Origin: Branchiostoma floridae
Taxonomy: Eukaryota > Chordata > Leptocardii > Amphioxiformes > Branchiostomatidae
Length of the DNA stretch: 64,000 nucleotides
Assembly: GCF_000003815.2 (NCBI RefSeq)
Contig: NC_049997.1
Coordinates: forward strand, 6,287,204 to 6,351,203
Direction of reading: 5' to 3'
Part shown: positions 23,891 to 35,886 of the stretch, piece after piece
Position numbering within the stretch: the first letter of the stretch is position 1
Layout: each line of letters starts with the position of its first letter
Position numbers and translations under genes: made by a program
The notes under the pieces: model-generated
The model's input: only the letters and a program-made list of their open reading frames with translations
Databases searched by the model: none
What the model was told of the DNA's origin: nothing

Positions 23891-26800
23891 CATTTTTCTA
23901 CAATGGACGCATTCGTCGTAAGATTTTGATGTGGTAGAATTATCAAGTATGCAGGGGCTGAGCCACCCTTGACAAGGATCTAAGGCTGCGCCTTTATTCT
24001 AAAAGACAGCTGATTTTTGCACACTCGACTATCCGAAGAACGCCCTCACGTTGTGATAGCGTTATGATTCTGTGGCGAATGTGGCCCAAACAAGAGTCTG
24101 TAGAAAGGTAAACTTCGGCATGATTTTCTTTTTTGACGTTTGCTATCAATTTGACCAATTTGGAATATGTACAAGTTAAATGTGCTTGGCAACGTTGAAA
24201 AGTATGATCTGTCTGTTAGTATGTTGTCATTGTATTTGTTTCTTCCTTAAGTGATCATGTTGATCATTGTGGCACCGTCAGTATTTGACATTCTATCCGA
24301 GAGACGTCGTCCCCTGTCAATAAACTGCAGTTAGGTACAATTTTCACCTGAGTGAAGCGTGGAAAGTGAAATAAAATACCTTTCCCAATGGCAAGACTGC
24401 CAAGAGATCGGTGACGTGACAGGATTTGAACCCAGGACCTCTTGGTCCTAGATCAAACTCGGTACGCCATGCGACACATGGAGGTCGGTCACAGCATATG
24501 TGCCTATCAACCATTTTATACGGAAACTATTCAGTTAATAAGTACCCTCTATAACACCCAGTACGCATTTCAGATTGTTTACTGAGGAAGCCCGATGGAT
24601 TATGAGTCAATTAGTATGACGTGTTTATTTGGCTTACTTTTCTCTTTATCAATGATAAGGGTCGGACTAAAAACCATACTCATATACGTAGTACATGTAG
24701 TTTATGTAGCATTATACTGAGCAGTTTAAATATTTGTAAGATAAAGTCGAAAGAAAATTCACACCGGTAGAGAGCACAATAGGTGATTTCAATTGAACAT
24801 TTACCCAATGTCATCCACCGACGATGGTTTTAGGCAGTTGCTATCGCCTAACATACTTTTACGTAAGCATATGAATTTATTTTACACGTTTTTTTATTAG
24901 TCCTGTACCCCGTCTAAACAATATAACCGAGCGTGTGGCGTGTTTTGCTGGTGTATTTACCCCAAGTCGCATACACGTATCTATAATGTTCAAGTGCAGT
25001 CTATAGCGTTATCTGGTAATCTCTTTATGGACCCGTTAGTCCTGCACTATAATGTGTTATCACCAAACCCATTTGTAAACTGCGTGCAACAATTTGCGCC
25101 ATATATTAAGTGTGACATGTGAGTTAGTTAACGACAACGTGTTTTTCCGTTGCCACGAAGGTAACAAGAAAACAACGTCACTAGAAGACGTCAACAGCTA
25201 GGAAACGGGTTTGTGTGGCACTGACGTGTTTTGCTAACTTTTGACCTTGTGTTTCAAGGTTTGAACTCGTATGAGCTAGGAAAGGGGGAGAGCGTTGCTA
25301 TGCTAGTTTTTTTTTTAAATTACCGAACCACGTCAAAGTGTACCCTGGTTCAAGGACACTTAAATAAATCATTTTGCAACTGAGAAACGATTCTCTACCG
25401 CAGGAAATTCAAACAAAAATCATTAATAGATCCTTACAAAATAGGTGACAACACTGAAGGAATAAAGACAAGCTTTTATTTATCTACCGTTTGGACTGTG
25501 AAAGACAGAAAGTCATAAGTACCCTGTAGCCTACGGATTTTACAATGAAACACAAATAAGAATTATAACTTCACTGTATATCATTTTACCATTAAGTGTG
25601 TGACACATACGGATGTGTTTCTAAGTGGTTCGTGCCTGGTAGGTTTTTTCCACGCCCTGCCTAAGCTTTAACGCGGATTTGAGCACTTGACATCCACTTG
25701 TAGGCGGTGATTACCGGATAGTGTTCAGGTCGTGACAGGTGGGTGGTGTTTGTGCACTGTTTACATGACGGTTTTCCTGACGTCAATTCTGATTGGACAT
25801 GGGCATGAAACGGATGTAAGAGTACTCTCCAGGCAGAGGTTAGGCTCCGGCTTTTTTAAAACGTTTTTTAGTCGTTTTTTATCGGGCTTTCTATTTTGTA
25901 TTGTATCTTGTATTGTCAAAACCTTGTATTGTTTGCTTTTAAACAATAGTAAGAGTACGACCAGGCAGATGTCTAAACATCCTTTCATATCAGGACTGTC
26001 TTTACAATGTTTAAACTGTCGTACAAGACACCGTTGTCTACTTCTCTCGTACAGTAGAGTACAGCTTCGTCAGGGTCAAGAGAAAGGAACTGACGCTTGC
26101 CAAACAAGTGAACTACAGCTTTCAAAGCTAAAACACAGTATTGTATTGTAATAGACTAAACTTTATTACCTTTTCACTCAAGGATCTGTAATTTACGACT
26201 GAAACAGACCACGATGTCTTGTAGGACAATTTTAAAGACAAGTGTAAGGCAGCCTTGTGAGACTTTTCCTAAAAGTCTTAGTGCATGTAACTCCTGGTTG
26301 TCTTTTGGGTCTGTTTGCCCTTAGTCTCAGAGATTTTAGCCTGGTATTTCTGGCTCAGAGGGAAAAGATACTATTATAGTCTTCTTTGTTAAACCGTATC
26401 TTCGAGAGTCCACGAGAGATCTACAAGATGAAAGGTTTAAAACCTTGTTTACAGCACGTGTAAACGCTTTGCATGTTTATGTTTGCACAGTGCAAGGGGC
26501 AACACCCTCCAGATCTTTTGAGTTCGCCTCATTCGAGGTCAGGCATTGAAAAGGTCTGAAAAGGACTTGCCAAGTAGGTACTCAATGTTTCCGCTGATTG
26601 TTGGCGACAAAAACACGCATTATTATTTCGCCTTCAATTAGCAATCTGTCATGTCTTCAAGGACTTGAAAGTAGCTTTGGAGAAGCACAATAAGACTAGA
26701 ATGTGTTTATATTGCAACATTTTGTAGGCAAATAGTACTGGGCAACCGTCCAAACTCACGCCACGTCTTCATATCGATGCTTTGAGGAATGGGTTCACTC

Positions 26801-27060
26801 TACTTTACATTTTATATTGTAGCATTTATTTAGCGTTGAATCCAGCACACAGAAGAGCAACTGGCCAAACGAATTTTCGATGGTCTTGGTCGTGGTATTA
26901 TATGAGAGATCTGGTGCAACTGTTCTTAAAACGATGATGAAAATTAGACATCCAGGTAAACAATATTCAAAGTAAACAATATTCGGAAGTAAATCTCCGT
27001 GTTTTTTGTAGAGATTGAATTGTGTTTGAACTCTTCTTAAAGTTTGCATAATTTTGCATT
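23891..27060. other. Intergenic stretch with repeat remnants
   Basis: 24414-24484 (minus) has a B-box-like gggttcaaatcct and looks like a tRNA-derived SINE remnant. 25823-25870 is the left end of a MULE-type MITE relative (gtactctccaggcagaggtt). 26940-27000 shares 'agacatccaggtaa' with 32480-32495. A 5' UTR exon for NSUN7 may start at about 27065, after ttgcatttcag. No other gene was recognised. Confidence 0.45.
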
Positions 27061-27092
27061 TCAGATAAGGAAATACAGACTTCGATGTGACG

Positions 27093-30000
27093 ATGTCGTC
27101 CTACCAGACGACCTATGATGAACCTTTAGGAATCGTGCCTCACCAAGTTTATATCTACGCCTCCCAAATCTACCACAGGCTGTACCACAAACGGCCATCG
27201 GACCAGGAGTCCATCAGATACGGAAACGTCAAGGTTTGTTACGTCAACTTACGTAAAGTTTAATGGTTGCCCTTATATGGCACTTCTAATGACGTTGTCA
27301 AGATGCCATTCATTAATTGACTCATTCATTCGTCCATCCATTCATTCACCCACTCACTCATTCCATATTCATCCATTCATCCATCCTTCATTCATTCATC
27401 CATCCATCCATCCATCCATCCATCCATCCATCCATCCATCATTCATTCATTCGTTTATCCATCCATCTATACAACCATCCCAGGGAGGTCTAGAGATCAA
27501 CCATGTAGAAGACGAAGCGACGAGAAGACAGACCTTTAAGCTGGCGTACGCGGCACTGAAGTACCAGGACCTGCTGGAGGACGTCATCATCGAGTCCGGG
27601 TTCCAGTCGAGCAACCCGCTGCCGCAGGAGTCCATGTGCCTCACAGTGGTGGCGTTTTATGTGCTGCTCAACAACAAGTTCTACCTGCCGAGACGGCATC
27701 GCAGGGGGCCGGTTATAGAAGAGGTAATACTATGTAAAGTTGCGAAGTTTGGTTCTTGGTTGGGAGTATACTTGCTCAATGGTATACATATCTGTTATAC
27801 CAGGAGGCAATGTGTTTGACTGTTGTAACGTTCTACGTGCTTCTGAACAAGACGTTTTACCTGCCAAGGCGGCATCGCAGGGGGCGGTTATAGAGGAGGT
27901 ATGGAAAGTTATGAAGTTTGGATCTTTGTTGGGAGTACCTGTAGAGATATCTGTTACATGTATACACCAGGGGGACATGTGTCTGATAGTGGCGGCGTTC
28001 TACATGCTGTTGAACAGCAAGTTTTACCTGCCGAGGCGGCATTGCAGGGGTCCAGTTATAGAGGATGGAAAGTTGTCAAGAAGTTTGATTCTTGGTCTGT
28101 CCGATAGTATCCTGTTAGGGATATCTATTACGTACACCAGGAGTCCATGTGTCTTACTGTGGTGGCGTTTTACGTGATTCTGAACAAGAAGTTTTATCTG
28201 CCGATCGAGGCGGCACCGCAGGCGCCTGTTACAGAGGAGGTATGTAAACTTGTAGCGCTTGGTTCTTGGTTAGGAGTACACCTGTCCATTGGTATACCGG
28301 TAGGGATGTCTACTGCACCGGCACTTAAGCGTCTTACCTTTAAAAAAAATCTTTCTACAGGTCCAAGAAGTGCAAGACGCCTTACAGTCCGCTAAGACGG
28401 GGCTGAACGCCACCTTGGCCCGGTTAAGGATTCGGGACCGGATCCTGACTCTGGACTCACTCCTCCCGGATAACATCAGGAACAGGGACAACTACGCCAG
28501 AACGGTACGTTACTGTATGTATGATGCATTATACTTTACTCTCCCCACACAGACACATGGAAAGATAAACACCACGACAAAGAAGAACGTAATCCTTTGT
28601 TATCCCGCTCACTCTGCTCCTTAACTGCAAGATATTTACTTTTAAAACTGGATTCCAAGTTTCCGAAAATGATTTTATCATGTTGGTAGATCATAGGACA
28701 TACGAGTTTTCTTTTACACAACTACTTTTCTCTCACCTACTGACGTTACGATGTCTGACAGACATCTTCCTCAGAGTTCTAACACTGGAGTTCTGCTTCT
28801 CACCGCTAGCGCTATATGTAGCCGGTGCTTTTGCGGCAAGAACACAAGCCCAAAGGTGGATGAGTTTGTACCCCCTTCATCCCGGTTCATCACTGGGGTG
28901 GACTTTCTTATCCAGACTGCTTCTTAGAGCCAAAGGATGCGTCTGTTGTCTTCTCTATCTATTTTATTACATTGGCCCTCTCCAAGTGAATGACACTGTT
29001 CTTTCTAGCAACGTGGTCCGTGACCGCAGATTTCTTGTCTTCTTTCTTGTCTTTTCTGGGATCTAGTGGATACTAAGTATATTCCTCTTCCAGCTCCCTG
29101 TTTACGGTTGGGTTAACACCGTCAAGTCTTGCTTCGAGGAAGTAGTGACGGGATTGGAGGAAGACGGTTTCAAGGCGCCCGACCCCGACGACGAGGCATT
29201 CGAAGGAAGGGTGTACAAGAAACTGCTGCACTTCTCGGACACTCTCGTCTTCCCAGGGGAGAACAAAGAGAGGTATGAAATGTATAATTTCAAATTAGAC
29301 ATTACAATTGAACAACTGAAAACCTTAGAGTAACCTAAAAATTTACTTGGATGGCAATTTAGAACCATGACAAGCTTTTTACTGCATGATATAATTAGGT
29401 CATCCGTGAAGTGTTGTCAAAGATGTCGTAAAAATAGTTACACATTTAGAGATTCGTCAAAACAATTTTGTGTCCATAGCAGGCCATGAGACCATTCACT
29501 TGTACAGGCCCTCGAAGACAGGTCTCACGTCATTCCAATGACTATGAACGGCTCCGGACCAGAAGTGTCATAAAAAAAATCATAAGAATTTTTCCCTATC
29601 TTTCCTAGGTTACGAGACCACCCGCTTGTGCAGAACGGGAGCCTGATACTCCAGGACCGGTCTGTGGCCATGCCAGCCTACACCATCAAGTCTCTTCTCA
29701 GTCTCAACTCCGGATGTGACGTCATGTGCACGCATGCGGGGTCCGGACACCTGGCTGCGCACGTTTGGACACTCTTAGACCGGGAAGAGTTTCAGGTAAC
29801 AGGCACTTTCACTTTTTAATTCTTCAGGGAAAATAACATTTACTTTGGAATTTCACTTTTCAGTTCTATAAGCAGCGCTAGCTTCTGCTTTGCTGTCGCC
29901 ACTGAGCTGGGCACTTTACAGTGCTTTCGTGGAACTTTCTCCCACTTCTGGCATTTTCAGCATTTAAAGCTTTGTGAAACTTCACTTCACCACAAACAAT

Positions 30001-32457
30001 CAAGAACGCAGGCTTGGCATACGCGAACACTATCACCCACAAACGCATAGCTTGCTTAAAGGGGCATTCCACTCCACACGGGAGTGTTATTTTCCGATAG
30101 ATATCAATTTTAGGAAGTGATACCTGCATACTACTTCACATTATACGATAAAGTACCCAGTTGCTCCACATGCCTCAAAAGCATTCAATGTTCTACAAAA
30201 CTCCCCAAGTACCCTCTAATTGAATTAATCATATGGCTGAATACAATGCAAAACTTTTAGGTAAGATTACAAAACTAATTTCAGGTTCGCTAAGAAATCT
30301 CGTCTTGTTCTTGTGTTCTTTGCTATCTTATGAGCAATTTGCCTTTTCGGTGTGCTTAGCGTACCTCATTTATTCCGAAAATATGTACGATAAACAAAGT
30401 GTCTATGCGTATAGGGAATGCATGGGTAGGGTCTGCATGGGTTTAGTGAGTGTCATTATTGTTTATAAAACACACATCACGTAATTCATCCCAAGGTGAA
30501 TTCCACAAAATTCGGCTGATTATGTATTCATTGACACATTATCTATTGGAAAACAATACTCCCTTCTGGAGTGGAATGCCCCTTTAATAAAATCCATAGA
30601 CTAGGGCTATGCGTAACAAAGCACTACATAAAAACAAGGTAGATTTTATATTAAAGTACATCAAATAGAAATGCACTTTGTATAGATAGCATCACATTTC
30701 AAGTAGAATAAGCCAATCGTAACGATTCCTTTTCGTCAATAAAATGCAACTCGTACGGCAAAAATTAGCAAGTAAAAAGCAACATTTACACATATCATGC
30801 TGGTTTTCAACAGCTGTACTTATCATGTTCATGTGTCTTCCTCTTGTCGTACAATAACCGTGTGAATAAGAAACACGTGGCTGAATCAAGGGCCTATATC
30901 CCTTGGTTCACGGTAGGTCCAAATGTTTCTCTACTGTCTTTAAAATGATTGATGTTGGTAATGTAAGTATGAGTAAAAGAACAAGCTGTTCTTACTTTAT
31001 CAATGTGCATGTTACCAGCAAATATACAACACAGTACATACAATATAGTGCAATTCGGATTGGTTACTAGCGAACTCTTTAATATCAGTGTGTGCATGTT
31101 TTACAAGTACAATGTACCTTAAAGTCCAAGTTCTGACTTGATTTGATTATTGCAATGTATTTCACAATGTATAATGACACATATAAGCGTAGGATCTTGT
31201 AGAATAATGATGGATGTACATGTTTTGATGTTATGTGTACGAATATTGATAGTCATTTTGATATTATCTGCCAGATATAGGCCCTGGGTGCGCGGACGCC
31301 AGACAGGCCATTGAGATAGAATTGTACTTGAATATTGTTTACCTGGATGATTGTGTAACCTGACTGATGAGCCTCCTCCGTTTTGACGTTCCCTGCCAGG
31401 TGTACGCCCTTGGCCATTGAGACTGAATTGTACCTGAACATTGTTTATCTGGATAATTACTTAACATGACTAATGAACCATTTTGACGTTCCCTGCCAGG
31501 TGTACGCCCTTGGCGCGCGGACCCCGGAGCAGGCCAGTACCCTGAGGGGCACGATGTCCCAGATGGGGATGCAGTACGTCAAGGTGCTGCAGGAGAACTT
31601 TATGGACATCCGGCCGGACGACCCGCGCATGCACAACCTTCAGGTAGATTCTCATTCACTCACTCACTCACTCACTCACTCACTCACTCACTCACTCACT
31701 CACTCACTCACTCACCCACTCACTCACTCACTCGACATCTATCTGCATGCAGTACGAAGCAGAACTAGTTATGGTTGCACTGAGGGAGATGACAAACAAA
31801 CTGTTCTGTACAGAGAATTTGAATTTGTTCATTCATGAGAAGCTCAAATGGGCCTACATTCCGCTTTTCATTGAGGTCCTGAAGGAAGAGGTAAGGGTCA
31901 GACAAAATTTCTATTGGGCATATTCTAGAGTTTTTTTTTTTAAATTCAACTTCTGAAAGATTTTATCTTTAATTCCCTCGCAGGTTATCCTCCTAAACCC
32001 GCCCAACTCGCAATCCGGCCTGTGTAACCCGATGGAGTCACTCGTCCACGGCGAGGCAGACGTCGGCATTCTCAAGGAATTCTCGTCGAAGAAATTCAGC
32101 TCAGGAAAGCTCGGCGACCTCGTTTCCACTCAGGTGAACCTTATCAAGCACGCCATGGGGTTTCCCACGGTCAAGTTCATCGTGTACTTCACGTCTTCCG
32201 TCTTTAAGGAGGAGAACGAGGAGGCGTTGGCGAAAGCGCAAGAACAAATGAACCCAGTGATCAACAAAACGCCCGGCCTCCTCCCGTTTAAGGTTCGTGC
32301 CTCGCCGCTTCCCATCGCCAAGACGAGTCAGGACCCTACGTACGTCAAGTTCCCGATGTCGTCGGAAATGAACGGCTGTTTCGTCGGGATTCTGGAGAGA
32401 AAGGGCGACACTAGAGAGTTGCTTGCCAGAGCGCAGAAGTTTGACCTCGGGATATAA
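27093..32457 (+). CDS. NSUN7: NSUN7-like protein (NOL1/NOP2/Sun family), catalytic cysteines absent
   Basis: The NSUN family methylates cytosine-5 in RNA using SAM and two cysteines, one in a PPC motif and one in a TC motif. Exons are 27093-27233, 27484-27723, 28361-28504, 29094-29272, 29609-29795, 31500-31643, 31753-31890 and 31984-32457, all with GT/AG ends and compatible phases (548 aa). NSUN7-type landmarks are [52 protein letters not shown] and [14 protein letters not shown]. The Rossmann region includes [14 protein letters not shown]. Where family enzymes have PPC this protein reads NPPNSQSG, and where they have TCS it reads TSSVF, so both catalytic Cys are replaced. Exon 7 (46 aa) lies where human NSUN7, as I remember it, has no extra residues. 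Introns 2 and 5 hold partial copies of the neighbouring exons. By inference it is a fold-preserving, non-catalytic member. Confidence 0.9.
27310..27478. repeat. Tetranucleotide microsatellite (CATC/CATT)n in NSUN7 intron 1
   Basis: ccatccatccatc and ttcattcattca runs end against the exon 2 acceptor (cag at 27481-27483). Confidence 0.95.
27628..28340 (+). repeat. Four-unit tandem array of NSUN7 exon 2 3' half plus intron
   Basis: Units of about 170 bp start at 27628 (true exon), 27804, 27971 and 28141. Each has the 96-99-nt exon 3' half followed by intron sequence with gaagtttgg, cttggt and ctgtta…acaccag. Unit 2 has lost one base in the run before ggttatag (frameshift to a stop). Unit 3 keeps the frame but its donor reads gaggatgg instead of gaggtatgg. 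Unit 4 (28141-28239, 33 codons, [20 protein letters not shown]…) is fully open, phase 0 at both ends, with acceptor acaccag and donor gaggag|gtatgt. It could be used as an extra or alternative exon. Confidence 0.9.
30056..30587. mobile_element. piggyBac-type MITE (element 30060-30583)
   Basis: Inverted ends AGGGGCATTCCACTCC and GGAGTGGAATGCCCCT, with further pairing inward (acgggagt…tattttccgatagata against its partner), are flanked by TTAA on both sides (30056-30059, 30584-30587). It is 524 bp and non-coding, in NSUN7 intron 5. Confidence 0.88.
31262..31470 (+). repeat. Two partial echoes of the NSUN7 exon 6 acceptor end
   Basis: 31383-31413 (gacgttccctgccaggtgta…cccttgg) duplicates the true acceptor and exon start at 31488-31513. 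31263-31306 (tctgccagatataggccctg…gcgcggac) is an older copy that reaches further into the exon. Both are followed by the same linker (cattgaga…gaattgtac). The units are about 110 bp and neither contains a complete exon. Confidence 0.85.
31652..31735. repeat. (ACTC)n microsatellite in NSUN7 intron 6
   Basis: About twenty tandem cactcact units, 8 bp after the exon 6 donor. Confidence 0.98.
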
Positions 32458-32479
32458 AGGACTCGCTGTCGATGAATTT

Positions 32480-32900
32480 TAGACATCCAGGTAATAAGAT
32501 ATGCCCAAAAGCAGCTATTCAAGCAACCGGATATAATTTTGAAAACGGTCAGACGTTTCAGATAGTATCCATCTTTCGTCAGTGACACTGAAGTGATCTG
32601 GAAAAAGTGGTCGTTTATACCCTATGGATGAAGACAGTTTCAGATGTCCAATTCAGGAAATAGGAAATAAAGTAAGACAAAGTCAAGCAGAAGACAATTT
32701 TGGATTCAATATGGGAAACATAGCTAAGACAAAGTTGATGCAAATGAGTCAATAAGCTCCTGTTGTTCCTGACTCGCCTGGAATCCACCCTCGGTTTGAA
32801 CTGCGCATGGTCGAAGGTCCCTAACTTGTAAAGAAGTCTTGTGAAGGTCATGATCATGTTCGATACATGTCAGACTCGTTTGGTCTCGGGGGCCTTAATT
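32480..32900 (-). mobile_element. Retroelement-like 3' sequence, antisense
   Basis: The minus strand reads cactgacgaaagatggatac followed by tatctgaaacgtctgacc. This 'tgacgaa…gaaacgtc' block is characteristic of sequence flanking Penelope-like/GIY-YIG retroelements in invertebrates, as I recall. It directly follows the NSUN7 stop. No intact ORF is seen and the class is uncertain. Confidence 0.35.
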
Positions 32901-34800
32901 CTACTTCTTACGTATTCGGCTGCTTACAGGCATATGCGCACATGGAACTAGAATATGATAGAAGGGCTACATTTTCCATTTAATAAGAAATAGAACTTCG
33001 GAGGGTATAGTGGAAGATATGATTGGAATGATGATTAGTGCAAGGAATTTCGACTTAAAAGAAATTACATGATAGGGGCAAGTAGAAAATGAAAAGTAGA
33101 GTTAGCCAGTGTTTGGATCCATATTTTAGACACGTGCACGTGTCGCCATACAAATGGATCTTCAGATATTGTATTTGATTCGTTTGATAAAACTGGCATT
33201 TTGTACGAACATACTGGCAATAAGTGATTTAGCTGTATATAAAAAAGTATTATCTATATAGAAATGTGGCAAATAAGTAAAAACAAGTTTTAATGGAAAA
33301 TTGATATATATCCGTTCGAAGCAAACATCTAGTAAATGTATAGTTCAAGAATCCAAATACATGTACATTGTTCGCCTGAGAAACATACTAAGCATTATTT
33401 AGCTAAATTAGTATCTACATGCTTGAACAATGCAATATACTACATCAATTTGAAAAGCAATGAGAAAACAAAACATACTCTTTTAGAATATAGTACTGCA
33501 TAATTTAGAACTTTTGTATGTATAGTTCTACCTTAGATATTTCAAACTCAATAAAAATCATTCCTTCTGTGAATGCTGTCATAAAGATATTTTCAGTGTG
33601 TGTGTTTGGCGGACTGTGTTCTACCATCTTGTTTCGAGAAGTAGAACTAGCTATTACAGTTCCAAGAAAAGTTGCAGAACTAAAAAAAAAATTCTCCGGT
33701 AACTGGAATTTTTTGCGGATGTTGCAATAATATATCACTGCAGACTCCACAAATATCTCAACTTACATGCTTTAATTTTCACAACATTTACAAAATCTCA
33801 CAGAGAAAAGTATAAACAGTGTAACACAAGATGCAAGTGTCTCCACTGACAGAGCATGTACATGTATGGATATGGCATATCAGTAGTTAGTAACATGTTC
33901 AGAAGCCTTTTTCACTAAGCAAATAAAATCGTCGTACCATTGTAAATAAATTCATTCCAGAAGTATGTTTTGCGACAGTGAAAAAGTCCCTTCAAACTTT
34001 CTTCAGACATGCTACATTCTTGACTGAAAATTTACAAGAGTCAAAGAAATTTCATATGTTAAGAAATATAAAAACATGTCGGCAAAACTCACTATCTTAA
34101 GGATAAATCAAGTGTTATTGCAGTAAGTGTCAACATGAAAGTGAACATGCAGTTTCTATACATGCAAGAACAGTTTGAACAAGAGCTTGGTGTATAAAGC
34201 TTTTGTCAACCAATTGCTAATGTGACTAAAATACCTTTTCAACTGAAATAATGTTGGCTGACGGGAAAGAAGTAAAGACAATTACTGTACAGCAAGTTTT
34301 GACTGTCCTATAAAACCTCGCTCAGCAATCCAAAATGCAGGCATCCTCAAGAAAGCTATAGCAGCAGTTGTTTTCAATCCAACAAGAAATTGACCAATCC
34401 CAGAAATGCACAATAAAAGATGCAAATATTACATGGACATGTCAGGTACTCTCTCATTGGTCGAACCCATAATTGCCAGGCTCTGATTGGCTGCTAATAA
34501 TTATGATGGACAGTCAGGATTGGTCAATTCAATTGGTCTTTATTTAAACTGCATTTCAGCCTGTGGTTTTCCTTCCTGCCTTATGTTTTCAATAGGAAAT
34601 CCAGCTTCCCTGATCTTTCTGCATTGTGGTCTTAAATGTTCAGTTTTCAAGTTCTTGGTCTTACCAGAAGCGGCTATTTGGTGCTACTGTCTGTACAGAT
34701 ATGTAAAAGTACATCGCAGTAAGATCTTGCAGATGAAACCTTGGCGAGACCAAAAAATGTACAGATCTCTCGAAGGTCTTTCTCAACAATCTTTCAATGA
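32901..34800. other. AT-rich intergenic stretch, nothing recognised
   Basis: Only short, low-information ORFs are seen. There is no coding similarity, no clear TIR element and no RNA gene. Confidence 0.5.
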
Positions 34801-34838
34801 TCTCGGCGACCAATGATTTTTGCTCCTTCACTGGCTGC

Positions 34839-35096
34839 TCAAAGGCCCGTCCCGTGGAAAGTACGGCCTTGCTCCTTCAGAAATTTTATGCTCTCAACCA
34901 TTATAATGTTGTACATCTTCCAGATCATCTTTGCAGCATCAACAGAGTCGAAGAGGCTGAACTCCAGTTGGTACATTAGGAAACTGCAGAGATATGGCCT
35001 TAGATCAACAGTTGCATTCTCAACCCTACTAAATACTCTACATGTACAATCAGTGCCTTGAAACCTGTTGAAATGGGGCCTTGGATCAACTACCAC
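34839..35096 (-). other. Unrecognised 85-codon minus ORF at the edge of a tandem repeat
   Basis: The C-terminal half (LFDSVDAAKMIWKMYNIIMV… ending HGTGL-stop) has protein-like composition and an ATG. Its 5' half overlaps the repeats at 34970-35470 (gatcaac…acattcctttac…caaccc…actgtacatgtac). It is downstream of the DEAF1 stop on the same strand, so it could lie in that gene's 3' UTR. No family was recognised. Confidence 0.25.
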
Positions 35097-35470
35097 ATTC
35101 CTTTACAAATTGTGTGTTTTTACCCCTGGCCAGTAATACTGTACATGTACGATCAGTATCTTGCTGATTTTCAACTCCAGTCTTTCAGTGGCTGAGATTG
35201 ACAATTATTGAGCTGGTACATGTCTTGAGGAACCTGTGCGTGGAAATTGGATCTTCGATCAACCACACTCCTTTACCAATTTTGCATTTTCAACCCTAGT
35301 TATACTGTACATGTACAATACATGTCTTGCTGATTTTTTGCTCCAGTCTTTCAGTGGCTGAAACTGACAATTATTGTCTTGAGGAACCTGGGCCATAGAT
35401 CAACCAGTCCTTTACAAATTTTGTGTTCTCAACCCCAGTAATACTGTACAGGTGTAGCCGGTAGGTAGTA
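34970..35470. repeat. Tandem repeat, about three units of roughly 150-180 bp
   Basis: Recurring blocks are ttgctgattttcaactcca, gtctttcagtggctga, gacaattatt, cttgaggaacctg, gatcaacca and caaccc(t/c)agta followed by tactgtacatgtac. Confidence 0.75.
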
Positions 35471-35886
35471 GGTACAATCCATGTCTTGCTGACAATCTAA
35501 ACTGTAACTCCAGTCTCTTGGTTGATGAGCTTGACTCGGAAACATAGACTGGTATCCAGATCTATTCCCACACCTATGAATGAGTGTTACTCTCTCCCAG
35601 CCAGTGAAGCTTGCATCTTGGTTCTCCATCTAATATGACGTGTACTCTATCCCATTAGAGACTTAGCCTCCAGCTGCTGTAAACCACAATTACCTAATGA
35701 AAATAAAAGATGGACATTAGTAAGGCAATCGAGATCTTGGGACACCAACATTTTAAGTCAAGGATCAGCACTTAAATCAATCATATTGTGTCCTCTGGCA
35801 ATGCATTGTTAATTTGTTGGTTCTTGGTTTTAAGAAAAATACTGCTGAAAAAAAAGCTAACATGAAAAGCCTGTACCTAAGTACAC

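Noticed and set aside
24414..24484. Functional tRNA-Leu on the minus strand
   Set aside because: The B-box is present but the anticodon loop and acceptor stem do not fold properly; treated as a SINE or pseudo-tRNA remnant.
27740..28177. 145-codon plus ORF as a separate gene
   Set aside because: It reads across the damaged NSUN7 exon 2 echoes in a mixed frame; the correct exon frames and splice sites explain the sequence.
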